A stretch of 64,000 nucleotides of DNA from Hypericum androsaemum. Lineage: Eukaryota > Streptophyta > Magnoliopsida > Malpighiales > Hypericaceae. How positions within the stretch are numbered: the first letter of the stretch is position 1; each line of letters begins with the position of its first letter. The stretch covers positions 3,924,516 to 3,988,515 of the forward strand of contig OZ023190.1 in assembly GCA_963995505.1 (NCBI GenBank), in the 5' to 3' direction. The notes beneath the pieces were generated by a model. That model saw only the letters and a list, made by a program, of their open reading frames with translations, ran no database searches and was not told the DNA's origin. Below, piece by piece: positions 27,966 through 38,528 of the stretch. A program made the translations under genes and the position numbers.

Positions 27966-30419
27966 TACGACAATTTGGCCATTAAACTTGATTTGAAAAA
28001 AACTTATGACCTTGTTAATTAGAATTTTTGGAATCTGTTATGAGACAACTTGGCTTTCTTTAAAAGTGGATTGTTTGTACTATGAGCTGCATCACTTCTA
28101 CTTCTTACAGCGTCTTATTCAATGGTCAGCCTCTTCCATGGTTCCCTTCCTTTAGGGGAATACGACAAGGTGATCCCCTTTTCCCTTTTTTATTTCTCTT
28201 TATTTCGGACGCTTTTGCACATTTTATCTCTCGGTCCAAGAGGTTTGGGGAGATTCAGGGATTTGCTTTTAATAGACATTGTCCTTCGCTTACACACGTT
28301 CTCTTCGCTGACAATACTTTGCTCTTTGGCGGGGCCAATGTTCTTGAAGCCACTAAGCTGAAAGAATTACTCGTTAGTTTTTCTAATGCGTCTGGTCAAG
28401 AGATCAACTTTGACAAGTCTAGTATTTGTTTTGCTAGATGGGAGACCATTCCTAATATACAGGTAATCACAGATATCTTGGGAATGAAGCAAATGGCTGC
28501 AAATGACAAGTATTTGGGTCTACCTTCATTCTGGGGTAGATCCAAGCGTGAGGCTTTGAATTTCATTTTGGAAAGGATGATCACCAGGACCACGAGCTGG
28601 AAGCAAAAGCTTCTTTCTACGGCCGGGAGGGAAGTTCTCATCAAGGCGGTTCTTTCTGCCATACCATGTTATACAATGCAATGCTTGATGTTTCCTTCTA
28701 CTTTTATTGATAAGCTTAATGGCCTGGTTTTCAAGTTCTGGTGGTCGGGTGATGTGAGTATGAACAAGATCCATTGGCTTAGTTGGAGTAAACTTACTGT
28801 TTCTAAAAGATCAGGTGGCCTCGGATTTAAAGACCTTAAGGTCTTCAATACAGCTTTATTTGGCCAAGTAAGTTTGGAGGTTACATTCTAACCAGACTTT
28901 TTTATATTTTCGGGTCCTCAAAGGTTTATATTTTCCCGATGGTAATTTATTGTGTGCTGGCCGTGGCTCCAAACCTTCTTGGGTCTGGAATAGCCTTCTT
29001 ATTGGTCAAAAAGCTATTAAGGATGATGTTCTGATTAGGATTGGCGATGGTCTAACTACAAATATTTGGACTGATCCTTGGATTCCCACTTTACCTGGTT
29101 TTAAGTTGAACCCTAGGAACGTGATTCCTTGGGACATTTCTTCTGTTGCGGATCTCATCTGTTTGTCTACAGGTAGCTGGAGAACAGATTTGCTGCATAA
29201 CCTTTTCAACCAGGAGGAGCAAGCTACAATTAGCAAAATTCGAGTATGTCGGGCTAGTACTCCTAACAAAGCAATTTGGCATCACTCAGTTGATGGCTCC
29301 TTCTCTGTCAAGAAGGGTTATCAGATTCTTAAGAACCAGGTTTGACCTCCTTTACTTGCGAATTCTAGCCACTCTGATTTACCTCTTGTGGATGTAGTAC
29401 TTGGCAGAAACTTTGGTTGGTGGATGCTCCACCAAAAATCATACATTTCGCATAGAGAGCTGCTCAAAATTGTCTTCCTACTGCAGCAAACTTGCACAAG
29501 AGACACTTAAACCCGTCCTCTTTATGCAAAATCTGTCTCATTGCTGATGAATCTGTTGTGCATCTTTTGTTCGAATGCTCTTTTGCAAGAGCCGCTTGGT
29601 TTTGCAGCCCTCTCTCTTCTAGTTTCGACCCTATCCTTCACGTTAATTTTGGGGGCTGGCTGCAATTTTTATTTGACAGTTTTTCTTCTGGTAGTAATAT
29701 AAGATTGTTGTCTTTTGCCCTGCACTTGTGCTGGTCCATCTGGTTATCTAGAAATAAATTTATCTTTGATGGCCTAGTACCTGATCCTCGTGGTATTGTT
29801 ATCCAAGCCACTTATTTTTGTGATGAAACTTTGCAGGTTCTAGGTACTGCAGCAATTGATTCGTTGGGTTTCAACTCAACTTCAACTGCATGGGTTGCTC
29901 CGGACGCTGGGACCTTGAAGTTCAACTGCGATGCCTCCTGGATTGAAGACTCGTCTTCCTCGGGAGTTGCTACAGTTGTCAGAAACTCGGACGGCTTTCT
30001 TCTCGAAGGTTAGACCATGCGGATTTCTGCCTCCTCTCCGTTGGAGGCTGAAATTCTCGCAATTCATGCCACTGTCAAGATTATTCAACTTCGCTTTTCT
30101 CTTGTGGCTACTACAATCGAAATAGACTGCCGGCTAGCATACATCTTCTTGTCTGATCCTCACCCGAAGGTCCCTTGGCAACTGGAGACTTTGATTCTGG
30201 ATCTTCGAAAAGATTTATGCTCCCTTCCTTTGTGCGAACTTAATCTTATTAACCGTTTGCAAAACCTTGTCGCTGATTGAGTTTGTAAACTTTGTAGGCT
30301 AGGTTCTCTACCTTTGGATTGGTCTACCATCCACCCGCTCGAGCTTGATGCTCTCTTGTATTCGGATTTCTCGACTTAATTGTCGTTTTTAATATATAAT
30401 ATGTTTCCTTTCAAAAAAA
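27966..30419 (+). mobile_element. 5'-truncated LINE, second copy, degenerate
   Basis: Same family as 16313-18345 and very similar by eye, but 5'-truncated further upstream. TSD gtaaagggaa lies at 27956-27965 and 30420-30429, next to a short poly(A). It includes RT palm sequence, where the catalytic motif reads FADN (at HVLFADNTLLF) instead of the usual F/Y-A-D-D. The ORF2 frame is broken by stops and indels at about 28,015-28,080, 28,860, 29,343, 29,400, 30,014 and 30,278. Confidence 0.9.
28082..30280 (+). pseudogene. LINE ORF2 pseudogene (RT, zf-RVT, RNase H)
   Basis: Successive open pieces: 28082-28891 (RT: SYSVLFNGQPLPWF, FRGIRQGDPLFPFLF, LFADNTLLFGG, INFDKSSICFAR), 28950-29345 (connector), 29492-30013 (zinc-binding and start of RNase H: FNCDASW), 30017-30280 (rest of RNase H). 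The 28860 break is a one-base shift in TTTATTTGGCCAAG relative to the first copy, and 30014 is a CAG-to-TAG change. It overlaps in sequence with the intact 16313-18301 ORF and so shows how that copy would look after decay. Confidence 0.88.
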
Positions 30420-30429
30420 GTAAAGGGAA

Positions 30430-31550
30430 CGAACCCTGCAAAAGCAAGATTCAGATCGTGGCTTTTTACAAGATGGTCCTCTGAAAATTATATCATAAAT
30501 GCGTGTCAGTTGACTAACGGTCCACCCTGGCAACAATCGCTTTCCTTGCCTTGGAACGACACCGTTTCTCCCTCGCGCGCGTGCTTCTTTAAGTTAGCAC
30601 GTGACCCGACGACGGTCGCTTGCTGAGTCGTCGGCTGAACTGTCCTCCGCCCACTCCCAAGCTGCCACATCATCTAGCTCATCCGACAGCTTCTCCCGTT
30701 CTTTTCGCAACGGTCATCCCCAAATTGGAGGAAAAATCCCCAATTTCCTCCGAAAGAACCCTAACCCTCGAATCGCCCCCTTCTTGATTCTTTTCAAATT
30801 GGGCTTCCCCCTCCACAATTGATGCTCCGACTTTGCCATCACCTCTCCTCCATCCATGTAACATTATAAAGGCTGCTTGCAACTTTTGGGTTGGTATCGC
30901 AGTCGAGCTATCGAACTCGGAACCCTAAACCCTAAAATCTTATTTTAGAAGCCGTTCTCTTTTATATTCATAAGTTCTGAACGAAGATCTCTGTGTAATT
31001 AAACAAAAAAAACAGCACTGCGTTGTTTCCCATTGCAGGAGATGAATACAACTCTTTGGAGGCAATCGTCAGAAATGAAAAAAAGAAGATTTAAATATAC
31101 TTATCAAATTTAATTATAAAGAGATGTTACAGAAACCAAAATATCAAACTTGTGGATTCTAAGAACGAGACTTTCGATATTCTAAATCATTCATTATGTT
31201 TTAGAATATACGACAGACAATAAATTTCATTGGAGGAGCTCCTATCTTTGTTGTGTAGTAATTTATTGGCGAGTTTTTTTTGGAAATGGCGTGTATTTGA
31301 TGATGGTACAAATTGTATATATTTTGAGAAATTTGTATTTTCTATATATAACTTTTTAGTTTTTTACGCTCTAAAGCAAAAAAGTTCAGTTAAAATCGTT
31401 AAAAGGCAAAGATGGTTAAAATCGACTCTTAAACAAATTGGGAATTTTTTCGAGTTTCTCAAATTTTACATTCAAAGATAGAAACATACACCATAATACG
31501 ACCAATCACTATTTTAATCTTGATCACTATTTCAATGTTGAATTTTTCAG
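30430..31550. other. Spacer with F-box-unit upstream block
   Basis: A GC-richer stretch (30,590-30,850) resembles a gene's 5' end but has no supported ORF. From about 30,858 (ttataaaggctgc) to 31,210 the sequence matches the F-box-unit upstream block (agatgttacagaaaccaaaatatcaaacttgtgg). This is the far edge of the duplicated array. Confidence 0.45.
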
Positions 31551-31553
31551 TAT

Positions 31554-31805
31554 TTAAACAACGAAAAATTGCATGCACGTACTCGTGTTATTCGGAATTA
31601 ACAAGAATACTTCAGATATGAAAAACCTGGGACAGGACCCAGTGGGAGAAGTAGGTCCGTCGTCAGCCACCACCAGTCTTCGGCCGGCTGACTGCGAAAG
31701 AGGAACTCCATGACTCCCCCGGAGAAGCGACGACCAGGAGTGCTCACAAAGAGAGCGAGTGAGAGAGTGAAAGACAGAGGTAGAGGATGAGGGGGAGGAG
31801 GACAA
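31554..31805 (-). CDS. Hypothetical small ORF, doubtful
   Basis: An 83-codon minus-strand ORF, Ser-rich at its start (MSSSPSSSTSVFHSLTRSL), in a locally GC-rich block. No domain is recognised. It lies 300 bp beyond the stop of the complex I gene on the same strand. It could be a first exon or leader of an unannotated gene, or chance. Confidence 0.2.
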   Translation of the reverse strand: MSSSPSSSTSVFHSLTRSLCEHSWSSLLRGSHGVPLSQSAGRRLVVADDGPTSPTGSCPRFFISEVFLLIPNNTSTCMQFFVV

Positions 31806-32102
31806 AGAAAGGTTAGGTTCTTACATTATAACATAAGGTCTATGTCCCATCTCTAAATCAAGGTCCGGGTAGGGTTCGGGTTTATACCGTGCCCCATTGG
31901 CATCATAGTTGGACTTGGACAACATAGAGAATAATGAACGGCAAAACAGCCAATAAGCAGAATTCCAAGCTTTCACAGCCAAACTATGGATCCCGAAGTG
32001 CACAAATATTTGGACAACAACAATTGATTGATGAAACGAAAAGAGTTCAATTGCAACGTTGGTGATGAAGCATCCATTATTATGGCGAATCGAGAAATAT
32101 GC

Positions 32103-33611
32103 TTACAAAAATTTCCTATATGGCCGGCCTGCCTCCTCGTCTTGCAAGTGCTGGAAATAGAGAACAATAGAAAGATAAGGACCAGAGATCATAAACATGC
32201 AAGGTACATAAATGGAGAATAGCAGGACGGAATAGCAAAAATGCAGAAGAATAAACTTGGGTATAAATAATCAATATCAACTATCTACGACCGGTACAAG
32301 AAGATGACTAAAGGTCATACATAGCAACTTGGCATCTTCCTCATGGTCAAGAAAATTTTCATGCATGTGCAACTTTTGGAGCATTCAATGTAGCAGAGGC
32401 AATGTTTAAAGATGGATTCACTCAACATTAAGGCTAGTCGCATATTAGTCAAAACTTCAGTCCTGAATGCACATCTTCTTTTTGATAAGGGAGCTTAAAA
32501 GGGGGACACTTGAAGAAGAGAATCTGCTCTTCTTTGCTTTTCAATGTAGGTCAGGGAGCTTAAGTTTATCGGCAGCAAGACCCAAAAGAATGAAGAGTTA
32601 TGTAGGCTTGACGACCTCGCAGAGTTTCTTTTGCATGTTCCCTCACCTTTTGATGGTCCAACGAAGGAACAACAGTGAAATGAAAGTGACAAATGTCAAA
32701 TATGTCCTGGTGTCTTCATCGCTAAAGGCCGCAACAGTCTCAATAAAGACCAAAAAACATCAATCAGTTCAGGTTTCGGAGTGAGAAGATTAGAAATGCA
32801 GAGAGAAAGGAGTTGTTTGGATAATCGTCAACTACTCGAAGCTAGAAATGTGAAGAAAGCTACAGTTTTGTTTTGGAGACTAGACTAGGATGCTTCAATC
32901 TACAAGCAGCCGCTTCTGGCTTCTCTCTACAATCCCGTATCAGTGCTAATGCCATAAGTAGCAAAGAGCACACACTCGTAAATCAAAACCTCCGCACAAT
33001 TTGGAGGGAAAAGGGAACCGAAGGTGTGCAGAGAAATCAAAGACCAAGAAATTCGATCATCTCCTCCACAATGCAGACATCCAAGATCAAATCTTGAGGT
33101 CCCTAAAGCCCAAATGACTGACCTGACTTGCTACCGAAACGCATAAACAAATTGTTGCAGAACCTCAATGGCAAAGAACATCAAACACAAGTACTAAGGC
33201 AATGGAAACACAAGGCCGTGAAACTGAAAGGAGGAGCTCCTACTCCTATCCACCCAACTCGGGAAACCGAATCGGAAAATCAGCTCAACCCCAACAAAAC
33301 CCACAAGCCCAGGACCCAAACTCGACCACCTAAAGCACTCATTCACAAGATCCCCAAATTCGCTTCAGTTCTTATTCAATAAATAAATAAGAAATTGAAA
33401 AGAGAAAAGGGTTTAGGGTAAGAGAGAGGGAGAGAGTGGTTACGAAATCTCTGACGACGCCCTTGTAGACGAAGAAAGGGACGGCGATGCCGAAGATGCC
33501 GATGAGGGCGAGGGAGCGGCGGTTGAAGCGGAAGTTGTGCTCAAGATTCTCCCTGGCCGCCCCCCACTCCTCTATGAACTTGTTCTTGTTCGTTTCCATT
33601 CCTCCCCCCAT
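32103..33611 (-). CDS. NDUFB4: Complex I subunit NDUFB4/B15-like, two exons
   Basis: Minus strand. Exon 1 is 33444-33611 (ATG 33611), exon 2 is 32103-32150 (TAA 32103-32105), and the intron of 1293 bp has GT at 33442-33443 and AG at 32151-32152. The spliced product is 71 residues, the usual length of the plant protein. It starts MGGGMETNKNKFIEEW, continues ENLEHNFRFNRR, then one membrane segment (LALIGIFGIAVPFFVYKGVV), and ends in the conserved HLQDEEAGRPYRKFL encoded by exon 2. The family is an accessory subunit of mitochondrial NADH:ubiquinone oxidoreductase, in the distal membrane arm. Frame and splice phase agree perfectly, so this looks functional. Reading on into the intron would give a wrong C-terminus. 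Confidence 0.88.
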
Positions 33612-34843
33612 CTTTCAACAACTCTTCTTCTTCTTCTTCTAAACCTAACTTAGTTGCTTCTTCTTCAACTTCTTGTATTGATTTGTTTAGTTATAGATGG
33701 AGAGAGGCTCTGTTTGGCTGCAACGCTTTTTTATCTTTTTCCTCCCCTACTCTTCTTCTTTTGGTTGAGTTAATTTATAAATTAGATTTATATTAAATTA
33801 AAAGAATAAAATGATTTGTCCCGATAGTATTTTTTTTTATCTAATTGGTATCTGACATATTGAACCGACTAATCTAATTTTGAGTCAGCTAAGATTTTTA
33901 AAATGTGGTAAAGTTCTTCCAAAAAATATTTAACAGTATTGTGTACCCGAGCACTTGAACCTGAAACCTTTAAACTGTTACAACTCTCTCTCTGACCAAT
34001 TGATATAAGTACTTGGTTTCCAATAGTAATTTGAAATAGCAGAAATCGACAATATTAATTTAATCGCAAATCAAAGTCGTAACTTAAACTATAATTAGAA
34101 TTTTTTAACACGTAGAACGTAATCACCGATCCTAGTTTAGTTACGGTTTATAATAATTCTCATAAATCATAAGTGGCAAAAAAATTAATTGTAAACAACA
34201 ATTTCAAGCCGTGGTCAAGTAATTTCTTTCTTTTTCTTACGTGATGCTTCTATCTTTGTTAGATGTTTACGCTCTTACCTTGAAGGAAGTTAAGTATTAA
34301 TGTTATATCTTTTTTCCTGTTCAATAGCAAAAAAAATAAGATTGGATTATTGTTAATTTTATGCAACTTAACCTTAAACTTTTCTGTAAGTAAAAATAAT
34401 TTTTTAATTCAAAATTTTAAGAATAATACACCATTGAGTGATCAGTCAAATATATAATTAAATCTTGATTAATAATTATTAAAAGTTATTTTAATCATTT
34501 ATCCATGGTTCAATACTTCAACTTAATATTTTTATAAAATGTTACCCATAGTTTTGACACGGTGACGAGAGTAGTTAATACAATCTCATAGTTTTTTAGA
34601 ACAAAACACATTTATTTTCAGTAACAAAATTAAACAAGTCATTTTAGATCCAATCGATTGGGTCAATTAGACGGGTCGAACCGTAACCCGGAATATACAC
34701 TTCCCAACCGGTTCAAGAACCTATTACTATTCCCCCAACCGACATAAACCCACCTCCAAATTAGGGTTTCCAGTCTCAAACCACAGAAACAGAGCACGAT
34801 CATCGAACACCAAAAACCCCAAACCCTAGAGAGAGGTAGAGAG
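33612..34843. other. Divergent intergenic region between NDUFB4 and TOM7
   Basis: About 1.2 kb, AT-rich in the middle. A (ttc)n tract lies in the presumed 5' UTR of the minus-strand gene (33,624-33,642). A telo-box-like aaaccctag at 34821-34829 lies just before the TOM7 start. No gene is seen between. Confidence 0.5.
34821..34829 (+). promoter_or_regulatory. Telo-box-like element upstream of TOM7
   Basis: The sequence aaaccctag, 15 bp before the TOM7 ATG. Telo boxes (AAACCCTA) are common near the start of plant genes for ribosomal and other housekeeping proteins. Its role here is inferred. Confidence 0.4.
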
Positions 34844-35083
34844 ATGGCGTTGAAGGGGATATCGCTGAAGAGCAAAGGGAAGGGATCGGGGAAGGGATCG
34901 AAGGGCGGGGGCTCCTCGTCGTCGGAGGAGAAATCGGCGGTGCAGATGTTCAAGGAGTGGAGCACGTGGACGCTGAAGAAGGCCAAGGTCGTAACCCACT
35001 ACGGATTCATCCCTCTCGTCATCATCATCGGGATGAACTCCGAGCCCAAGCCCCAGCTCTACCAGCTCCTCAGCCCCGTCTAA
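34844..35083 (+). CDS. TOM7: Mitochondrial import receptor subunit TOM7
   Basis: An intronless 79-codon gene. The N-terminal third is K/G/S-rich and cytosolic. Then come the conserved plant TOM7 sequence [19 protein letters not shown], a single tail-proximal membrane segment ([16 protein letters not shown]) and the family C-terminus LYQLLSPV. Length and single-exon structure match plant TOM7-1. In the family TOM7 modulates assembly and stability of the TOM complex in the outer mitochondrial membrane. The ATG context (gagatggcg) is good and no lesion is seen. With NDUFB4 1.2 kb away in divergent orientation it forms a pair of nuclear genes for mitochondrial proteins. Confidence 0.95.
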   Translation: MALKGISLKSKGKGSGKGSKGGGSSSSEEKSAVQMFKEWSTWTLKKAKVVTHYGFIPLVIIIGMNSEPKPQLYQLLSPV

Positions 35084-36853
35084 TTATCGTTTTGTCTCCC
35101 CATTTGTCGAATTTACATGCTTCCTTTTTTTTTTGCTAATTTAGTTTTGGAAGCAAGACCGTTTGAACTGGAGTAATCCGAGTGAATTGTCTAGTGTATG
35201 AGTTGTTGAATGTGGGTTTTCCGCGGTTGATGATCGCTTCCGTCTTTCGTTCTCTGTATCGGGTTTTGATCTTCGGTATGTCGCAGATTATACCATTCAG
35301 TAAGGTTGGTTTTGCTAGGTTGATGTAGCTTAGCTTAGAATTTGTGTGATGGTTTGTGGCGATGGTGAAGTTCTGAGGGTAGTTGAGCGGTGGTAGTGAC
35401 GATGCTTTGCGATGGATGTTGTTTGTTCTTCTTGGCCCTGTCACTGATTTTGAAGGCACATGGTTGCATAGAATTCAGGGATCTGAGCAACTTTTGCTTG
35501 TCCAAATGACTCTCTTAACAGTATCGGTGTTGATTATCTGATTGCTCAGCCTCTTAGTGTGTTAGTGGCCTGGTGTTTCTCTTCTGTTAGATTAGGCTCT
35601 ATCTGCGAGTTTGTTTTAACCTGTTGTTTGTTTTGTGAGGTACTTGAATGACTCCTCTTAATCAGATAAGTCTGGCCAAAGTTAGATGAATCCTGCTAAA
35701 GATTTTGATTTACAACATGACCCTGCTGCGATGAATTGTTCTCCTAAAACGTTTCAGCGTTCGGCATATTCTTGGGTCATTTGAAGCAAAAGTTGCTGGT
35801 AATTTGGTTTATCCTCAAGTGTTCTTTGCTGAGTGACCTTACTGCCCTTTTGCTGGTAGTCAATAATGTTTGGCTTCTGTCTTTGGATGATAAGGGAAAG
35901 AGTAGAAGACATGAAGTTGGATTCTATTACTTGGTTTGTTGTTCATTCGACTAGGCGAGAATTCGCTAGAGTTGATCAATTGAGAAGATTTAAGCATTCT
36001 GTTTTGCTGATTTCTTCTTCCATCTCCTGTTGGTATCTTCCTTGGCTGTTGTCTGCCTGCAGAATGATAGTTCACTGTTGGGGCAAACTTCTAGCAATTC
36101 TTGTGTTGTGCCTGACTTCATCGTTGAGGATTTGCATGAATGTCTTTCTATCTGCATTTTAGAGTTAAACTATCTAGAGGGTATCTGCATACATTCCACA
36201 AAATATGCAGATTGCCTGGAGAATCTGAGGTCCATGCCTCCTTCAAACAGGATACCAGTTGGCACCAAGGGATTTGGATTTATCCACTTTCTGATTCAAT
36301 CCATCTTTGCATTCCTGCAAATTCCTGTTGCTCACTGTGTAAAATTATTGTGTGTAAAATTATTGTTCGTCCCGATTCAACCGACTAATCTGCATAGCCT
36401 AATAGCTGATATGCATTGTACCATCACCCACAACAGCCTAATCTCTTGGTCATTGGCCTTCTCGTTGACCTGGTCGGTGAATGAGGTCAAGTCCGTGGGG
36501 AACTGCGGGTGGAGCTGACATGACGCGCGGTTGGGCTTTTCGGAGAAAATCACCGGCTTTGGCCGACCAGCTGGGATTGACAACAAGACTAATTAGTTCA
36601 ATTTTACAAAAGTCGTGGATAATGTGTTCTTCTATCAAATTAGTTACAAATTAAAGAATACGTGTATGTAGCTAAGACACGTGTGAACGACAAGAGTTGT
36701 TTTATTTCAGTCAACTTCGGTATTAATAAAAAGGTACAAGTTAGACGGGGTGGATTGAGTGGTGCCACTAATAGAGTTGGTAGTACCATTCGGGGTGCAT
36801 TGTAGTAAATCGTACAGTTGGAATTCATTGGGGGCAAATGCAGGGGTATTTTT
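35084..36853. other. 3' flank of TOM7, no gene identified
   Basis: 1.77 kb of T-rich, moderate-GC sequence of the kind found in plant 3' UTRs, introns or non-coding transcripts. The longest ORF (36030-36518, plus) encodes 162 residues with no recognised domain and no homopolymer decay. A short tandem duplication (gtgtaaaattattgt) sits at about 36,335-36,365. It could be an extended 3' UTR, a lncRNA or a gene remnant. Confidence 0.35.
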
Positions 36854-38189
36854 TAGGGGTGAGTACGGTTCGGTATCGTGGTATTTTACCGAATTTTAAT
36901 ACCGAACCGATTTTGACAGTATCAGCCATTTGCAACCGTCGGTTTTGCGGTTGAACTCGAAACCGTAGATTTGCGGTATGGCAGTTTCGGTACGGTATGG
37001 CGGTTTGAAACCGCAACAAGCCCTTTTTGTTTTCAAGTGAGAAAAGCCTATTTTAGTTGGCCCAAACACGAAAATTTTATTTTTCCACTCCATTCAATCA
37101 CAAAATAAGGGCAGTAAAATTAATTGAACCCATGGAAACAACAGGGAACATCCACTCCATTCTCTTGGAACTTCTGTCAAAATCAAAGGCGTATGAATTC
37201 CATGGAAAGTCGAACAAGTTTAGCACAGTCTCACAAGTTTAGCAAAGTCTCATCCATCAAAACAATCAATTTGTGATAACAAAAAAAAATGCAACAAGCA
37301 GAACTCCAATTACATTTGCAGCATCCATCAAATATCCGTTAGACATTAGTCGTCATCTTCTTGTTCAAATTCCTCTTCAAGTTCTGCAATAACATAGAAA
37401 AGAAATTAAAATGTAATCTAAAAATAAAAAACCAAACAATCGCATTAACTAAACAAAAAAACTTCCTCAATCGCATATAAACCAAACAATCACATATAAT
37501 TAAGTAATTATCTTCCTCAATCTAAAATCAACGGAAGCAGAGAGGAAGAAGCATCGACGGAACTAAAAAACCCATAAACCCTAAACTAATTAGTGAATCA
37601 GAGGCAAGCAGAGAGGAGTGTCGCTTACCTTAGCTTGTGAGAGAGGAAGAAGCATCGACGGAAGGCGCCGTCGAGAGAGGAAGAAGCGTCGACGTAAGGC
37701 ACTGTCGAGAGAGAAAGAAGCGTCGACGTAAGGTGCCGTCGGTGGAGGAGGCCTGGCGTCGTCGAGGGAAGAGACGTCGTCGATGGAGGAGGCCCGGCGT
37801 CGTCGAGGGAAGAAGCATCGTGGATGGAGGTGGTTCGGCGTTGTCGAGGGAGGTGGGGCTCGGGCCTTTTGCCTTTCACCGTCGAGAGTGTAAAATTGGA
37901 TAGGTTTTCGGCCAAGGAGGAAGAAATAATCTAGGTTTAAGTAACTCGGTATTAAACGATGTCGTTTTGGGTTTAAGTAACTCGGGTATAAAACGACGTC
38001 GTTTATAAACTATCGGTATCGCGGTATCGCGGTACGGTAGATAATACAAACCGCAACCGTACCGTTAACAGCGGTTCGGTATGAAATCGTACCGTGAAAC
38101 TGTTTCGGAAGAGCGGTTGAATTTTTTTCGGTTTACTGTTTTGCGGTTTTGCGGTTTGCCGGTATTTTGCGGTTTCGTGCTCACCCCTA
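36854..38189. mobile_element. hAT-type non-autonomous element (1.34 kb)
   Basis: Inverted termini TAGGGGTGAGTACGG (36854) and the complement of CGTGCTCACCCCTA (ends 38189), with 8-bp duplications gtattttt (36846-36853) and gtgttttt (38190-38197), 7 of 8 identical. Both subterminal regions are dense in cggtat/gcggtatcgcggta motifs. A minus-strand stretch at about 37,345-37,385 encodes an acidic peptide end (AELEEEFEQEDDD, stop), probably the last codons of the ancestral transposase. A GC-rich repeat block lies at about 37,540-37,850. It is a different subfamily from 16063-18973. Confidence 0.8.
37540..37850. repeat. GC-rich minisatellite inside the hAT element
   Basis: Short imperfect repeats built from gagagaggaagaagc(a/g)tcgacg and (g/a)aggc(g/a)ccgtc(g/g), at least three to four copies (37,600-37,740), then ggaggcc(t/c)ggcgtcgtcgagggaag twice (37,745-37,820). 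Rich in CG dinucleotides and gtcgac (SalI) sites. The long ORFs on both strands here come from this repeat and are not genes. Confidence 0.6.
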
Positions 38190-38362
38190 GTGTTTTTTAC
38201 TTTTCATTCAACACGTGACTAATAATGATACTACACAATTTGACATCAGACAATGGTACAATAAGCGACTAAAATAATATAATACACTTTAAATACAAAA
38301 TTCCAAAAATATCCTTAAGTAATTAATCACTGATATTACAAATTTAGCATTACGTACGGGTC

Positions 38363-38397
38363 GGCCCACATTGTCCGAACCTTTCAATCCGGGCCCA
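38363..38397 (+). promoter_or_regulatory. Two site II-type GGCCCA motifs upstream of the CW-MBD gene
   Basis: ggccca at 38363-38368 and 38392-38397, about 130-165 bp before the ATG. Site II (TGGGCC/T) motifs bind TCP-type factors in many plant housekeeping promoters. The functional role is inferred. Confidence 0.4.
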
Positions 38398-38528
38398 ACT
38401 ATATCTACATGAAATAAAAAGAGGTGCGAGTAAAGATCGAAGGTAAGCTGCGGCAGAAGTCATCGGCGACATCCTCTTCGGTGGCATCGCCAATTCCGTT
38501 CCCTTCCTTCTCCCAATTACTCGTCAAC

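Noticed and set aside
36030..36518. 162-codon ORF downstream of TOM7
   Set aside because: No recognisable domain, codon pattern or family support; surrounding sequence looks non-coding. Mentioned only in the spacer entry.
37625..37915. ORFs of 62-96 codons on both strands in the GC-rich block
   Set aside because: Produced by the minisatellite in the hAT element; repeated motifs in several frames with no conserved protein.
38424..38528. Upstream extension of the CW-MBD reading frame
   Set aside because: The extended frame begins at a GTG, not an ATG; the first in-frame ATG is 38529 and gives the expected family start.
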